A DNA stretch of 64,000 nt from Streptomyces sp. A1136 (GCF_004795055.1 NZ_SSBJ01000038.1:1-64000); one strand, 5' to 3'. Positions 1 to 8,258 are shown, numbered from the stretch's first letter. The notes: generated by a model not told the origin, from the sequence alone. Program-made: numbers and translations.

Positions 1-318
1 CGCTCGCTGTCGGCACCGGGATCGGCCGCCGCCGGCTTGCCCGGGGCGGTACGGGGGTCCCCGGAGGGCTTCTTCTCCGGCGCGGCGGTACGCGACTCCT
101 CGGCCGACTTCTTCTCCGGCGCGGCGGAGTCCTGCTTGACCGCGCGGAAGACGGCCGTGCGCTCGCTGTCGGCACCGGGATCGGCCGCCGCCGGCTTGCC
201 CGGGGCGGTACGGGGGTCCCCGGAGGGCTTCTTCTCCGGCGCGGCGGTACGCGACTCCTCGGCCGACTTCTTCTCCGGCGCGGCGGTGCCCTGCTTGACC
301 GCGCGGAAGACGGCCGTG
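1..318. repeat. Two 159-bp direct repeats inside the carboxypeptidase tail
   Basis: Positions 1-159 and 160-318 are the same sequence apart from about two substitutions near 127-129/286-288. A third, diverged partial copy starts at 319. The period is 53 codons, so the frame is kept. Each unit itself contains two related sub-repeats (AAPEKKSAEESRT and AAPEKKPSGDPRT). The array may continue beyond the left edge. Confidence 0.95.
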
Positions 319-1022
319 CGCTCGCTGTCGGCGCCCGGGGTCGGGGTGGCGGTACGCGACTCCTTGGGCGGCGTCTTGGCCGAATCCCGGTCGCCGGCGG
401 CCGAAGCGGAACCCGGCTTCACGACTCCGAAGGCGGTCGTCCGCCGGTCGGCGGGGGCCGAAGGCTTCGCGGAAGCGGCGCCCTTCGACTCCTCGACCTT
501 CGACTCCTCACCCTCCGACTCGGCCGACCGACGATCCACCGAGTCCGCCCCGTCGCCACGCGAAGCCGCACCCGAAGCGGCGTCAGCAGCCGCATCGGAA
601 GCGGAGGCCGGCTTCGACACACCGAACGCCGTCTTCCCCGACTCCGCCGGGCGGGACACCTTGGCCGAATCCCGGCCGTCCGCACCCGAAGCACGTTCCG
701 GCTCGTCCTGCGCCGAAGCGGAACCCGACTTCGCATCAGCGGCGGCCGCCGGCTCCCGGTCGCCCGGAGCCCCGGACGCGGCGGAACGCGAACCCGAGTC
801 CGAGTCCGAGTCCGAGCCCGAGTCCGAGTCCGTCGAACCGTCGGAGGAGCTCGTGGCGACCCACGCCGCCACCGCTTCCTTCAACGCGTCCCGGTCCCCG
901 GACCCCGCGTCGCGCGGCCGCAGGACCGACAGCCTCGGGTCCCGCTCCGCGGACGGCGCGGCGGACTCCGCCGTTCCCGACGCACCTTCATCAACCGACT
1001 TGTCGGGGGACTCGCCCGCCAC
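1..1022 (-). CDS. Probable D-alanyl-D-alanine carboxypeptidase, N-terminal part only
   Basis: Only the first 340 or so residues are visible; the gene runs off the left edge. The GTG at 1022 is chosen because GAGGAGG lies 5 nt upstream; the protein begins MAGESPDKS. The visible part is a disordered extension rich in Ala, Ser, Pro and Glu, with a Ser-Asp-Gly run (about 794-838) and four copies of a short motif (TAFGVSKP, TAFGVVKP, TAVFRAVK twice). Such threonine/lysine-rich cytoplasmic tails precede the membrane segment of streptomycete DacC-like penicillin-binding proteins; that assignment rests on known family architecture and the neighbouring GPP34 gene. The catalytic SxxK domain is outside the window, so function is inferred. 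Two near-identical 53-residue repeats lie at the visible end. Confidence 0.7.
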   Translation of the reverse strand, partial: MAGESPDKSVDEGASGTAESAAPSAERDPRLSVLRPRDAGSGDRDALKEAVAAWVATSSSDGSTDSDSGSDSDSDSGSRSAASGAPGDREPAAAADAKSGSASAQDEPERASGADGRDSAKVSRPAESGKTAFGVSKPASASDAAADAASGAASRGDGADSVDRRSAESEGEESKVEESKGAASAKPSAPADRRTTAFGVVKPGSASAAGDRDSAKTPPKESRTATPTPGADSERTAVFRAVKQGTAAPEKKSAEESRTAAPEKKPSGDPRTAPGKPAAADPGADSERTAVFRAVKQDSAAPEKKSAEESRTAAPEKKPSGDPRTAPGKPAAADPGADSE

Positions 1023-1208
1023 CAGTTCCTCCTCGTTCGCCGTCCGGCCGCTGTCCGAACCGTCTAACAGTGTCCCGTCTCGGGGGCATCGCCCACCCGC
1101 TAGACGAGAACGACATAGCTGCCGGTTCCCCCACAAAGCGTCCAGGCGCTCTCGACAGATGAATGTGAGAGGCGTCACCCTGTCACTCATCCACGCGGGG
1201 AGGCATGG

Positions 1209-1970
1209 ATGGGCAGGAGCCGCAGAACAATTCCGGAGGAGCTTCTGCTGCTCGCCTTGGACCCGACCACGGGAACCACGGCGCAGCCGCAGTCGCTCGA
1301 CCTCGGCCTGGCCGGGGCACAGCTAGTAGAGCTGGCTCTGGCAGGACGGATAGCCCCTGACGGGGATCGTATCGCCGTGGTGATGCCACGGCCGACAGGA
1401 GATCCGACTCTGGACTCCGCACTGGAACTGCTGCGCAGGCGCGGCAGCCCGGTCCGGGCCGTTCACTGGATCGGCGGACCCCGGCTGGGGCTCCGTCAGA
1501 TTTACCTCGCTCACCTGGAGCGTTGCGGCATGGTGCATGCCGTCGCGGGACAGATGTGCGGGGTGCTGCCGACGACTCGCTACCAGGCGACGGACACGGC
1601 GATCAGCCGGGAGATCCGTGCCCGGCTCGACAGTGCGATCCGCACCGGCGTACCGCCGGACCCGCGGACCGCGGCGCTCGCCGCACTGGCCCACGCGGTC
1701 GGACTCGGCAAGCACCTGTACCCCGGCAACGAGGGGCGGTCGTCCAGGTCCCGGTTGCGGGACCTGATCCGGCACGACCCCATGGGCGGTCTCGTGGCGC
1801 ACGCCGTCATGGACGTCCAGAACGGGGTGGCGGCACAGCCGAGGCGCGACCGCGCCCCGGCCACCGCGTCGGCTTCGGCCTCGACCTCGGCGGCACCCAC
1901 CGCCCGGGCCGGCGGCGTACCGATGCAGCCACGCCGTACGGGTGCGATGGCCCGGGTGGCCGCGCACTGA
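1209..1970 (+). CDS. GPP34 family phosphoprotein
   Basis: A 253-residue GPP34-type protein, the family of eukaryotic GOLPH3/Vps74, which binds phosphatidylinositol-4-phosphate in the Golgi. The bacterial role is unknown. The typical start is visible: PEELLLLALDPTTG, then a long helix LGLAGAQLVELALAGRI and the stretch HLYPGNEGRSSRSRLRDL. The C-terminal 45 residues are low-complexity Ala/Ser/Thr/Arg and probably disordered. GGGGAGG lies 5 nt before the ATG at 1209; another ATG at 1205 is in a different frame and gives no recognisable protein. It is divergent from the carboxypeptidase gene (186-nt gap), an arrangement I recall from other streptomycetes. Confidence 0.9.
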   Translation: MGRSRRTIPEELLLLALDPTTGTTAQPQSLDLGLAGAQLVELALAGRIAPDGDRIAVVMPRPTGDPTLDSALELLRRRGSPVRAVHWIGGPRLGLRQIYLAHLERCGMVHAVAGQMCGVLPTTRYQATDTAISREIRARLDSAIRTGVPPDPRTAALAALAHAVGLGKHLYPGNEGRSSRSRLRDLIRHDPMGGLVAHAVMDVQNGVAAQPRRDRAPATASASASTSAAPTARAGGVPMQPRRTGAMARVAAH

Positions 1971-2167
1971 GCACGGCACGCACGGCACGCACTGAACGCA
2001 GTAAGGCACAGGCACCACCCGCACCACAGACAGCACCCGCACCGCAGCCCGCCACACCCCTTGACCAACCAGCGGGCCGCCACGCACGCACCACGCACAA
2101 CAGCGTCACAGCGCCACTGCCGCAACCGGTCGTCCCCCCAAAGGCCCGGTTTCGGGAGCCGCCGGGG

Positions 2168-2209
2168 CGCGGGGCGGCGGGGCCGGATACCGGTCCCGCC
2201 GGCCCCGCG
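2168..2209 (+). terminator. Rho-independent-type hairpin after GPP34
   Basis: Left arm CGCGGGGCGGCGGG pairs with right arm CCCGCCGGCCCCGCG with one bulge, and CCGG/CCGG extends the stem toward the loop. A T-rich stretch (TCTGTCTTT) follows at once. Confidence 0.7.
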
Positions 2210-2258
2210 CGTCTGTCTTTCGGTCCGTTCCCCAGCGCCGCCGCACCCTTCGGTGGCA

Positions 2259-2276
2259 GTCTGCTGAACATCAGAC
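2259..2276. promoter_or_regulatory. Imperfect palindrome upstream of the XRE gene
   Basis: GTCTGCTG-AA-CATCAGAC is a two-fold symmetric site (8-nt arms, one mismatch) 44 nt before the XRE start. It is a candidate autoregulatory operator; no binding data are implied. Confidence 0.35.
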
Positions 2277-2319
2277 ACGCAGAGAGACAGATCCAGAAGA
2301 AGGCGGAGGTGCCGTCCAC

Positions 2320-3204
2320 GTGGCGTCCAATGTCAATCCCACCGTCCGACGCCGCCGACTGGGCATGGAGTTGCGCAAGTTGCGCGAGGACAAGGGCATG
2401 ACGGCCGAGCAGGTCGCCGAGCGGCTGCTCGTTTCCCAGTCCAAGATCAGCCGGCTGGAGAACGGCCGTCGCTCCATCAGCCAGCGCGACGTCCGCGACC
2501 TGTGCGACGTGTACGAGGTCGAGGACCGCCGGCTCGTCGACTCCCTCATGCAGATGGCCAAGGACTCGCGCCAGCAGGGCTGGTGGCACGCCTTCGGCGA
2601 CATCCCGTACAGCGTCTACATCGGCCTGGAGACGGACGCGGCCAGTCTGCGCACGTACGAGCCCCAGATGGTCCCCGGCCTGCTCCAGACCCCCGAGTAC
2701 GCCCAGGCTCTGATCCGCGGCGCGCTCCCGGAGACCGCGCCGGCCGACGTGGACAAGCGCGTCCAGGTCCGCATGCACCGCCAGAAGCGGCTCTCCGAGA
2801 CCGACAACAACAACCCGGAGGTCGGGCCGCTGCGCCTGTGGGCGGTGATCGACGAGGCGGCGCTGCGCCGGCACGTGGGCGACGCGCAGTTGATGATCCG
2901 GCAGCTCGAATACCTGATAGAGCAATCGGAACAGCCTTACATCACCGTGCAGGTGATGCCGTTCTCGATGGGCGCCCATCCGGGCGTCAACGGGCAGTAC
3001 GCCATCCTGGAATTCCCGGACGCCTCCGACTCGACCGTGGTCTACATCGAGGGCGTGACGAGCGATTTGTACCTGGAGAAGGCCAACGACGTTCAGAAGT
3101 ACAGCGTGATGTACGAGCACCTGCGCGCCCAGGCGCTCAATGTCGACCAGACGCGTCAGTTCATCGCCGAGATCATCGAGCACTATGCGGGCAAGGGGAA
3201 GTAA
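2320..3204 (+). CDS. XRE family transcriptional regulator with DUF5753 domain
   Basis: 294 residues. An N-terminal helix-turn-helix (about residues 12-70, with SQSKISRLENGRRSIS as the recognition region) is followed by a DUF5753 domain (about 100-285), the usual WhiJ-like layout. Typical motifs include VPGLLQTPEYA and ITVQVMPFSMGAHPGVNGQYAILEF split across the domain. The GTG start is preceded by GGCGGAGG. It is followed after 214 nt by a DUF397 gene, its expected partner. In known systems DUF5753 regulators act with DUF397 proteins in developmental or antibiotic control; the target here is unknown. Confidence 0.92.
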   Translation: MASNVNPTVRRRRLGMELRKLREDKGMTAEQVAERLLVSQSKISRLENGRRSISQRDVRDLCDVYEVEDRRLVDSLMQMAKDSRQQGWWHAFGDIPYSVYIGLETDAASLRTYEPQMVPGLLQTPEYAQALIRGALPETAPADVDKRVQVRMHRQKRLSETDNNNPEVGPLRLWAVIDEAALRRHVGDAQLMIRQLEYLIEQSEQPYITVQVMPFSMGAHPGVNGQYAILEFPDASDSTVVYIEGVTSDLYLEKANDVQKYSVMYEHLRAQALNVDQTRQFIAEIIEHYAGKGK

Positions 3205-3418
3205 AAGGGGAGGCAGCGGGCACGCAACGGGCGGGCAGGGGCAGAAGGGGCCGGTACGGTACACCGTCACTCCCCGGCCGCAGAAGGCCTGAATGGAATA
3301 TGCCACCCGGTCGAGTGAATGCCCACTTCAGCCATCGGGCGGGGCGGGTAGCGTCGATCACGTCAGCCGGAGTAATGGCTGGCGAGACCCGGAACTACTC
3401 GCTGAACCGGAGAAAAAC

Positions 3419-3631
3419 ATGGCTATTCGTCAGGGCGCTACGGAAAACTGGACCAAGTCCTCCTACTCCGGCGGAAACGGCGCCTGCGTCGAAGTCAAGT
3501 CCCCCGTCATGGACGCCATCGCGGTCCGCGACTCGAAGGTGCAGGACGGTCCGTCCCTCACCTTCGCGCCCGGGTCCTGGAACTCCTTCGTCACCGATGT
3601 CACCGAGGGACGGCTGGGACGCCTCGTCTGA
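3419..3631 (+). CDS. DUF397 domain-containing protein
   Basis: A 70-residue protein matching the DUF397 pattern: NWTKSSYSGGNGACVEV, then VAVRDSKV-type sequence (IAVRDSKVQDGPSLTFAPGSW). The ATG at 3419 is chosen over an upstream in-frame ATG (3293) because GGAG lies just before it and the domain starts within a few residues. DUF397 proteins are small partners, probably antagonists, of adjacent XRE/DUF5753 regulators. The pairing with the gene at 2320 fits, though the 214-nt gap suggests a separate promoter. Confidence 0.92.
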   Translation: MAIRQGATENWTKSSYSGGNGACVEVKSPVMDAIAVRDSKVQDGPSLTFAPGSWNSFVTDVTEGRLGRLV

Positions 3632-3777
3632 GCGTGCCTACGACGTCCGCCCCGACCGTCCGCACCACGATGACGGCCGCAGATTGAAGCCCTCTCGACC
3701 GGTCGCCGTCCTGGCCGAGGGGGCTCGGCCGTGCCCGCGGCGGGACGCCCCGATGCCATCGCGGACCCGCGCCGTCC

Positions 3778-4674
3778 TCAGCGCAGCCGGTCCACGTAAC
3801 GGTCCGTCCCCGGCACCGTCGGGATGAACGGCGCCACCAGCTCCACCCGCCCCAAGCCCGCCTCCGCGACCTCGGCGTCCAGCCCCTCGAACCGGTGCCA
3901 GCAGCTTCGGGGATCGGCCTCCAGGAACCACAGCAGCGTCAACCGGGTGCCGACGCCCTCGACCTGTTTGACGTACGTCATCCGGTCACCCGGCAAAGGC
4001 GTCGGCCGGAAGACCGTCACGATCGCCGCGGGCCCGCCTGCCAGCCGCTTCGGGAGGGCCCGCGCGCGCAGCCACTCCAGCAGTCGCGCCCGCTCCTCGG
4101 GGCCGTCGGCGTCGATGACCTGGAGGACCAGCCCGGCGTACGGGTGGTCGAGGGCGTGGAAGTCCCGCGGTCCGGCGGCGCCGTCGCGGTAGACGGTGGC
4201 CGCGTGGTCCTGGAACGCGGTGAAGACGTGCGTACGGTCCTGGTAGACGCGACCGTCGCGGTTCAGCCGCTTGTTGATCCCGACGGTCCACTTCATGTGC
4301 TCGTCGTAGCGGCCTTCGGTCACCCAGTACGTCGACAGGTAGCAGCCGGCCGTGACGGGCCGGGCGACGGCCGACTTCTCCGGATAGCGCAGCTCCTGGA
4401 GGTCCCTGGTGGCCACCCAGCGGCGTCCCGCGTACATCCAGGGCATGGCCATGGCGCCGGCGTAGTAGTGGTCGTCCTCGTACCAACGGTTGTACGCGAA
4501 CTCGTGGCCCGGGTGCGGTTCGACCATGGTGATCAGCGCGTGGCCGGGGCGGACGCCGTACGGTCCCACGGCGGCGAGCGCCGCGTAGTCCTCGGCCCGG
4601 GTGTCGTCCTCGCCGCCCGGCCGCCGCGTCGAGATCGATGTCGATGTCGATGTCGATGTCTCGTCTGTCGTCAT
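3778..4674 (-). CDS. Conserved protein of unknown function (298 aa)
   Basis: I cannot name a function. The protein is soluble and has no signal peptide or membrane segment. Residues about 45-75 (ITMVEPHPGHEFAYNRWYEDDH) resemble the first strand-helix of dimeric alpha/beta-barrel (EthD/ABM-like) proteins, and a second similar unit may lie in the C-terminal half (LTLLWFLEADP), so it could be a tandem ferredoxin-like fold. That is inference from pattern only. The N-terminus is a Thr-Ser run encoded by a hexanucleotide repeat. No good ribosome-binding site precedes the ATG, and a 15-bp palindrome sits 13 nt upstream. It diverges from the aminotransferase gene. Confidence 0.75.
   Translation of the reverse strand: MTTDETSTSTSTSISTRRPGGEDDTRAEDYAALAAVGPYGVRPGHALITMVEPHPGHEFAYNRWYEDDHYYAGAMAMPWMYAGRRWVATRDLQELRYPEKSAVARPVTAGCYLSTYWVTEGRYDEHMKWTVGINKRLNRDGRVYQDRTHVFTAFQDHAATVYRDGAAGPRDFHALDHPYAGLVLQVIDADGPEERARLLEWLRARALPKRLAGGPAAIVTVFRPTPLPGDRMTYVKQVEGVGTRLTLLWFLEADPRSCWHRFEGLDAEVAEAGLGRVELVAPFIPTVPGTDRYVDRLR
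4635..4660. repeat. Hexanucleotide repeat (TCGATG)4 in the N-terminus
   Basis: Four perfect TCGATG units plus TC encode the alternating Thr-Ser stretch at the start of the 298-aa protein. Slippage would change length in steps of two residues without shifting frame. Confidence 0.85.
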
Positions 4675-4687
4675 GGGACCGGTTTAT

Positions 4688-4702
4688 CTGATGCAGCGTC
4701 AG
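4688..4702. promoter_or_regulatory. 15-bp palindrome CTGATGC-A-GCGTCAG
   Basis: Seven-nt arms with one mismatch around a central A, in the divergent promoter region and 13 nt from the ATG at 4674. CTGACG/CGTCAG half-sites resemble TetR-type operators of actinobacterial catabolic genes; that comparison is from memory. Confidence 0.45.
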
Positions 4703-4742
4703 TTGGGGAGGGGGCGGACGTCGGTACACACGGGCCCTGTTC

Positions 4743-4774
4743 ACCTGGCGGACAGGTAGGTGCTCTGTGCACCT
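4743..4774. promoter_or_regulatory. Two abutting inverted repeats before the aminotransferase
   Basis: ACCTG-GCGGA-CAGGT (4743-4757) is followed directly by AGGTGC-TCTGT-GCACCT (4758-4774). Both are perfect, both have 5-nt spacers, and they share the half-site AGGT/ACCT. Together they look like a paired operator about 45 nt before the start at 4818. Confidence 0.5.
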
Positions 4775-4817
4775 TTCGTGGTTAGGCTGCGCGGACCCGC
4801 CTCCCGAAGGAGCCACC

Positions 4818-6020
4818 GTGCCCGGTCCCCTCACCGCCCTGCCGCTGCCGGCCTTCGCCGCCAGGACCGCCTCGGTGGGGGGTTCGCCCATCCGCGACAT
4901 CCTCTCCCTCACCGACCGCCCCGAGGTGGTCTCCTTCGCCGGCGGCTACCCGGCCCCCGGGCTCTTCGACACCGCCGGCCTGCGCGCGGCCTTCGACGCG
5001 ACCCTCGGCGACCCCGCCTCCGCCGCGCGGGCCCTGCAGTACTCGACCACCGAGGGCGTGCCGGAGCTCCGCGCCGCGATCGCCGCGCGCGCCACCGCCC
5101 GCGGCCTGGAGACCACCGCCGACCAGGTGTGCGTCACCACCGGTTCCCAGCAGGCGCTCTCCCTGCTCGCCGGCGCCCTTCTCGACCCGGGCGACGTGGT
5201 CCTGGTGGAGAACCCGACCTACCTGGCGGCGCTCCAGGGCTTCGGCCTGGCCGGCGCCCGGGTCGTGCCCGTCCCCTGTGACGAGGACGGCATCCTCCCG
5301 GACGCCCTGGAGGAGATCGTCCGGCGCGAGCGGCCCAAGTTGCTGTACACGATCCCCACCTTCCAGAACCCGACCGGCCGCACCCTCCCCGGAGCCCGCC
5401 GCGCGGCCGTCGCGGAGATCGCCGGGCGGCTCGGACTGTGGCTGGTGGAGGACGACCCGTACGGGGAACTCCGCTACGAGGGGTCCCACGAGCCGTGGCT
5501 CGCCGCGCACCCCGGGGCCGAGGACCGCACCGCGCTGCTCGGCAGCTTCTCCAAGGTCATGGCGCCCGGCCTGCGCTTGGGCTGGCTCCGCGCCCCGGCG
5601 GCCCTGCTGCGGGCGGCGGTGGTCGCCAAGCAGGCGGCCGACCTGCACACCTCGACGGTGAACCAGTTGGCCGCGGCCCGCTACCTGGCCTCGGTGGACC
5701 TCGACGCCCACGTCGCCACGGTCCGCGAGGCCTACCGCGTCCGCCGGGACGCGCTGTTGGCCGGCCTGTCCGAGGCGCTCCCGCCGGGCTCGCGGTGGAA
5801 CCGGCCGGAGGGCGGCATGTTCGCCTGGGTCCGGCTGCCGGCCGGGTACGACGCGACTGCCCGCCTCACGTCCGCCGTCGCGCACGACGTCGCCTACGTC
5901 CCCGGGGCGCCCTTCTACACCGGCACCCCGGACCACCGCACCCTGCGGCTGTCCTTCGTCACGCACACCCCGTCCGAGATCACCGAGGGCCTGCGCCGAC
6001 TGGGCCGCGCCCTGCGTTAG
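4818..6020 (+). CDS. PLP-dependent aminotransferase (class I/II fold)
   Basis: 400 residues, fold type I, most like the MocR-type/2-aminoadipate aminotransferase branch but without an N-terminal winged helix. Motifs: YSTTEGVPELRAAIAAR, TGSQQALSLL, YTIPTFQNPTG, VEDDPYGELRY, and the PLP-binding lysine in GSFSKVMAPGLRLGW. The C-terminal GGMFAWVRLP is also typical. The start is GTG at 4818, with GAAGGAG 6 nt upstream; a GTG at 4767 in the same frame lies inside an inverted repeat and has no ribosome-binding site. The substrate cannot be read from sequence. No biosynthetic neighbour suggests a pathway. Confidence 0.88.
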   Translation: MPGPLTALPLPAFAARTASVGGSPIRDILSLTDRPEVVSFAGGYPAPGLFDTAGLRAAFDATLGDPASAARALQYSTTEGVPELRAAIAARATARGLETTADQVCVTTGSQQALSLLAGALLDPGDVVLVENPTYLAALQGFGLAGARVVPVPCDEDGILPDALEEIVRRERPKLLYTIPTFQNPTGRTLPGARRAAVAEIAGRLGLWLVEDDPYGELRYEGSHEPWLAAHPGAEDRTALLGSFSKVMAPGLRLGWLRAPAALLRAAVVAKQAADLHTSTVNQLAAARYLASVDLDAHVATVREAYRVRRDALLAGLSEALPPGSRWNRPEGGMFAWVRLPAGYDATARLTSAVAHDVAYVPGAPFYTGTPDHRTLRLSFVTHTPSEITEGLRRLGRALR

Positions 6021-6072
6021 CCCCCCTCCCGGCTCCGCACCGCCCGCCCCGCCGTCGGGGGCGCCGGACAGG

Positions 6073-7947
6073 TCAGCGCCCCCGGTAGAGCGCGTCGATC
6101 TCCGAGGCGTACTGCCGCACGATGACCCCCCGCCTCAACTTCAACGACGGCGTCATCTGTCCCCGCTCCTGCGTGAACTCCCCCGCGAGCAGGACGAACC
6201 GGCGGATCGACTCCGCCCGCGAGACCAAGGCGTTCGCCTCGTCCACGCCCCTTTGCACGTCGGCCCGCAGTTCCTCGTCCCACAGCAGTTCCCCGACCGG
6301 CACCCCGACCTTCTTGCGCATCTGCCTCCAGTGCGCGAGCCCCTCCCCGTCCAGGGTGATCAGCGCGGCGACGTACGGCCGGTTGTCGCCGACCACCAGG
6401 CACTGGGCCACGAGGGGGTGCGCCCGCAGGGCGTCCTCCAGGACCGCCGGGGCGACGTTCTTGCCGCCGGAGGTGATGATCATGTCCTTTTTGCGGCCGG
6501 TGATCGTCAGGTACCCGTCCGCGTCCAGCTCCCCGATGTCGCCGGTCGCGAACCAGCCGCCCGGCTCCGCCGCCCCGCCGTTCCAGTAGCCCGCGAAGAC
6601 GTGCGGCCCGTGCAGCAGCACCTCCCCGTCGTCCGCGATGCGTACGGCCGTTCCCGGCAGCGGCCACCCGACCGTGCCCAGCCGCGGCTTCAGCGGGGGC
6701 GTCACGGTCGCGGCCGCCGTCGTCTCCGTCAGGCCGTAGCCCTCGAAGACCTCCACGCCGGCGCCGGTGTAGAAGGCCGACAGCCTCGCCCCCAGCGGCG
6801 ATCCACCGCTCAGGACGTACCGCACGCGTCCGCCCAACGCCGCCCTGATGCGGCGGTACACGAGCGGGTCGTACAGGGCCCGCGCCGCCCGCAGCCCCCA
6901 CCCTGACCCGCCGCTCTCCCCGTACTTCCGGGCGATCCTCGCCGCCCGGTCGAAGGACGCCGCCCGGCCCATCTGTTCCGCCGTCGCCCGCGCGGTGTTG
7001 TAGACCTTCTCCAGGACGTACGGGATGGCCAGCAGGAACGTCGGTCTGAACCCGGCCAGGTCCGCCAGCAGGTCCTCCGTGCGGATGCTCGGCGCGTGGC
7101 CCAGTCTCACCCGCGCCCGCATGCATCCCACGGCGACCATCCGTCCGAAGATGTGCGACAGCGGGAGGAACAGCAGGGTGGAGGCGGGCTCGTCGCCGGT
7201 GGCGCGGAACACGGGGTACAGCAGCTCCACCGCGTTGTCCACCTCCGCGAAGAAGTTCGCGTGCGTCAGCACGCACCCCTTCGGCTGTCCGGTGGTCCCG
7301 GACGTGTAGACGAGCGTCGCGACGTCCTGTGGCGTACGGACCCGCCTGCGCTCGTGCACCAGCGCCTCCGGGATGCGCTCCCCGGCCTTGACGAGCCGGG
7401 CCACGGCCCCCGTGTCGAACTCCCAGAGGTGGGCCAGGCCGGGCAGGTTCACCCGTTCGGCGCTGATGATGCGCGCCTGCGTGGTGTCCTCGACGGCGCA
7501 GGCCACCGCCCCCGAGTCGTGGATGATCCACCGGGCCTGGGCTGCCGAGGAGGTCGGGTAGATCGGCACCGTCACCAGTCCGGCCGCCCAGCCCGCGAAG
7601 TCCAGCAGGGTCCATTCGTAGGTGGTGCGCGCCATGATGGCGAGCCGGTCCCCCGCCCGCAGGCCCTCGGCGATCAACCCCCTGGCGACGGCCAGCACCT
7701 GGGCGGCGAACTCGGCGGCGCTCACGTCACGCCAGGTGCCGTCGGGCTCCTTGCGTGCGAGGACGGCCTCGCCGGGCGCCCGGGCCGCGTTGTCGAACGG
7801 GATGTCCCCGAGCGATCCGCGCACGGGCGGTCCCACGAGCGCGGGCACCGCGACCTGTCGCACCACCCCGTCGATCACTGTTTTGACGGGCTCGACCGGT
7901 CTCGGCGCGGCCGGTTCGGGCGCGGCCTGCTTCGGCTCGGCATGCAC
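6073..7947 (-). CDS. Long-chain acyl-CoA synthetase (AMP-forming, FadD15-like)
   Basis: 624 residues of the ANL adenylation superfamily; activates fatty acids to acyl-AMP and then acyl-CoA at the membrane face. The P-loop is TLVYTSGTTGQPKGC; other motifs are EGYGLTET, WFATGDIGE and GRKKDMIITSGGKNV near the C-terminus. Length and motif order match the FadD15/long-chain AMP-binding group. The first 40 residues are Pro/Ala-rich. GAGGAG lies upstream of the ATG. A 13-bp palindrome TTACC-GCC-GGTAA sits about 30 nt before the start and may be a FadR- or TetR-type operator. It converges with the aminotransferase gene; it is probably monocistronic. Confidence 0.93.
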   Translation of the reverse strand: MHAEPKQAAPEPAAPRPVEPVKTVIDGVVRQVAVPALVGPPVRGSLGDIPFDNAARAPGEAVLARKEPDGTWRDVSAAEFAAQVLAVARGLIAEGLRAGDRLAIMARTTYEWTLLDFAGWAAGLVTVPIYPTSSAAQARWIIHDSGAVACAVEDTTQARIISAERVNLPGLAHLWEFDTGAVARLVKAGERIPEALVHERRRVRTPQDVATLVYTSGTTGQPKGCVLTHANFFAEVDNAVELLYPVFRATGDEPASTLLFLPLSHIFGRMVAVGCMRARVRLGHAPSIRTEDLLADLAGFRPTFLLAIPYVLEKVYNTARATAEQMGRAASFDRAARIARKYGESGGSGWGLRAARALYDPLVYRRIRAALGGRVRYVLSGGSPLGARLSAFYTGAGVEVFEGYGLTETTAAATVTPPLKPRLGTVGWPLPGTAVRIADDGEVLLHGPHVFAGYWNGGAAEPGGWFATGDIGELDADGYLTITGRKKDMIITSGGKNVAPAVLEDALRAHPLVAQCLVVGDNRPYVAALITLDGEGLAHWRQMRKKVGVPVGELLWDEELRADVQRGVDEANALVSRAESIRRFVLLAGEFTQERGQMTPSLKLRRGVIVRQYASEIDALYRGR

Positions 7948-7975
7948 GGGCGTTCTCCTCGGCTCGACTCCGGAG

Positions 7976-7988
7976 TTACCGCCGGTAA
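7976..7988. promoter_or_regulatory. Palindromic operator candidate TTACC-GCC-GGTAA
   Basis: A perfect 5+3+5 inverted repeat (TTACCG/CGGTAA around one C when counted as 6+1+6), 29 nt from the acyl-CoA synthetase ATG. Its position fits a repressor site for fatty-acid utilisation. Confidence 0.5.
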
Positions 7989-8209
7989 TCTACGCACGAG
8001 TAATAGCCGCCGGCCAGCCCCTTACCAGGCCCTGACCACCGCGAACACGACTCCTCCACCGGGCGCGCACGCAGGTCGCACGCAGGTCACGGTCGGGTAC
8101 GGCCGGTACAACGATGCGGTGTGCCCGCTTCGCCGCGGCCGATCCGCACGACGTCTCACCGATGCCTCACCCCACCACCGGGGCCACGGGCGGGCGGACG
8201 GCGCAGACC

Positions 8210-8247
8210 GACGCGGACCCGGTGGTGTCGAACACCGGGTCCGCGTC
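8210..8247 (-). terminator. 15-bp hairpin after the small secreted protein gene
   Basis: GACGCGGACCCGGTG (8210-8224) pairs perfectly with CACCGGGTCCGCGTC (8233-8247) across an 8-nt loop. It lies 12 nt beyond the stop codon at 8259. Confidence 0.75.
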
Positions 8248-8258
8248 CGAGCTCCCCG

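Larger units (their letters stand above)
1971..2319 (+). other. Intergenic region between GPP34 and the XRE gene
   Basis: This 349-nt gap has no convincing gene. It holds a long GC-rich hairpin (2168-2209) that should end GPP34 transcription and an imperfect palindrome at 2259-2276 near the XRE start. The first 130 nt are a low-complexity CAC/GCAC-rich stretch. Confidence 0.7.
7948..8258 (-). other. Intergenic region upstream of the acyl-CoA synthetase
   Basis: 311 nt without a convincing gene. It holds the palindrome at 7976-7988, the presumed acyl-CoA synthetase promoter (sequence such as TTACTCGTGCGTAGATTA on the minus strand), and a strong hairpin at 8210-8247 that follows the next gene. 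Confidence 0.7.

Noticed and set aside
1-345. Tandem repeats at the left edge as a CRISPR array
   Set aside because: The 159-bp period has no unique spacers and keeps a coding frame with protein-level motifs; there are no cas genes.
37-1326. A 429-codon plus-strand open frame rich in Ser, Ala and Pro
   Set aside because: It is the opposite-strand shadow of the carboxypeptidase tail. The minus strand has a proper start, ribosome-binding site and recognisable repeated motifs; this frame has none and would run into the GPP34 gene.
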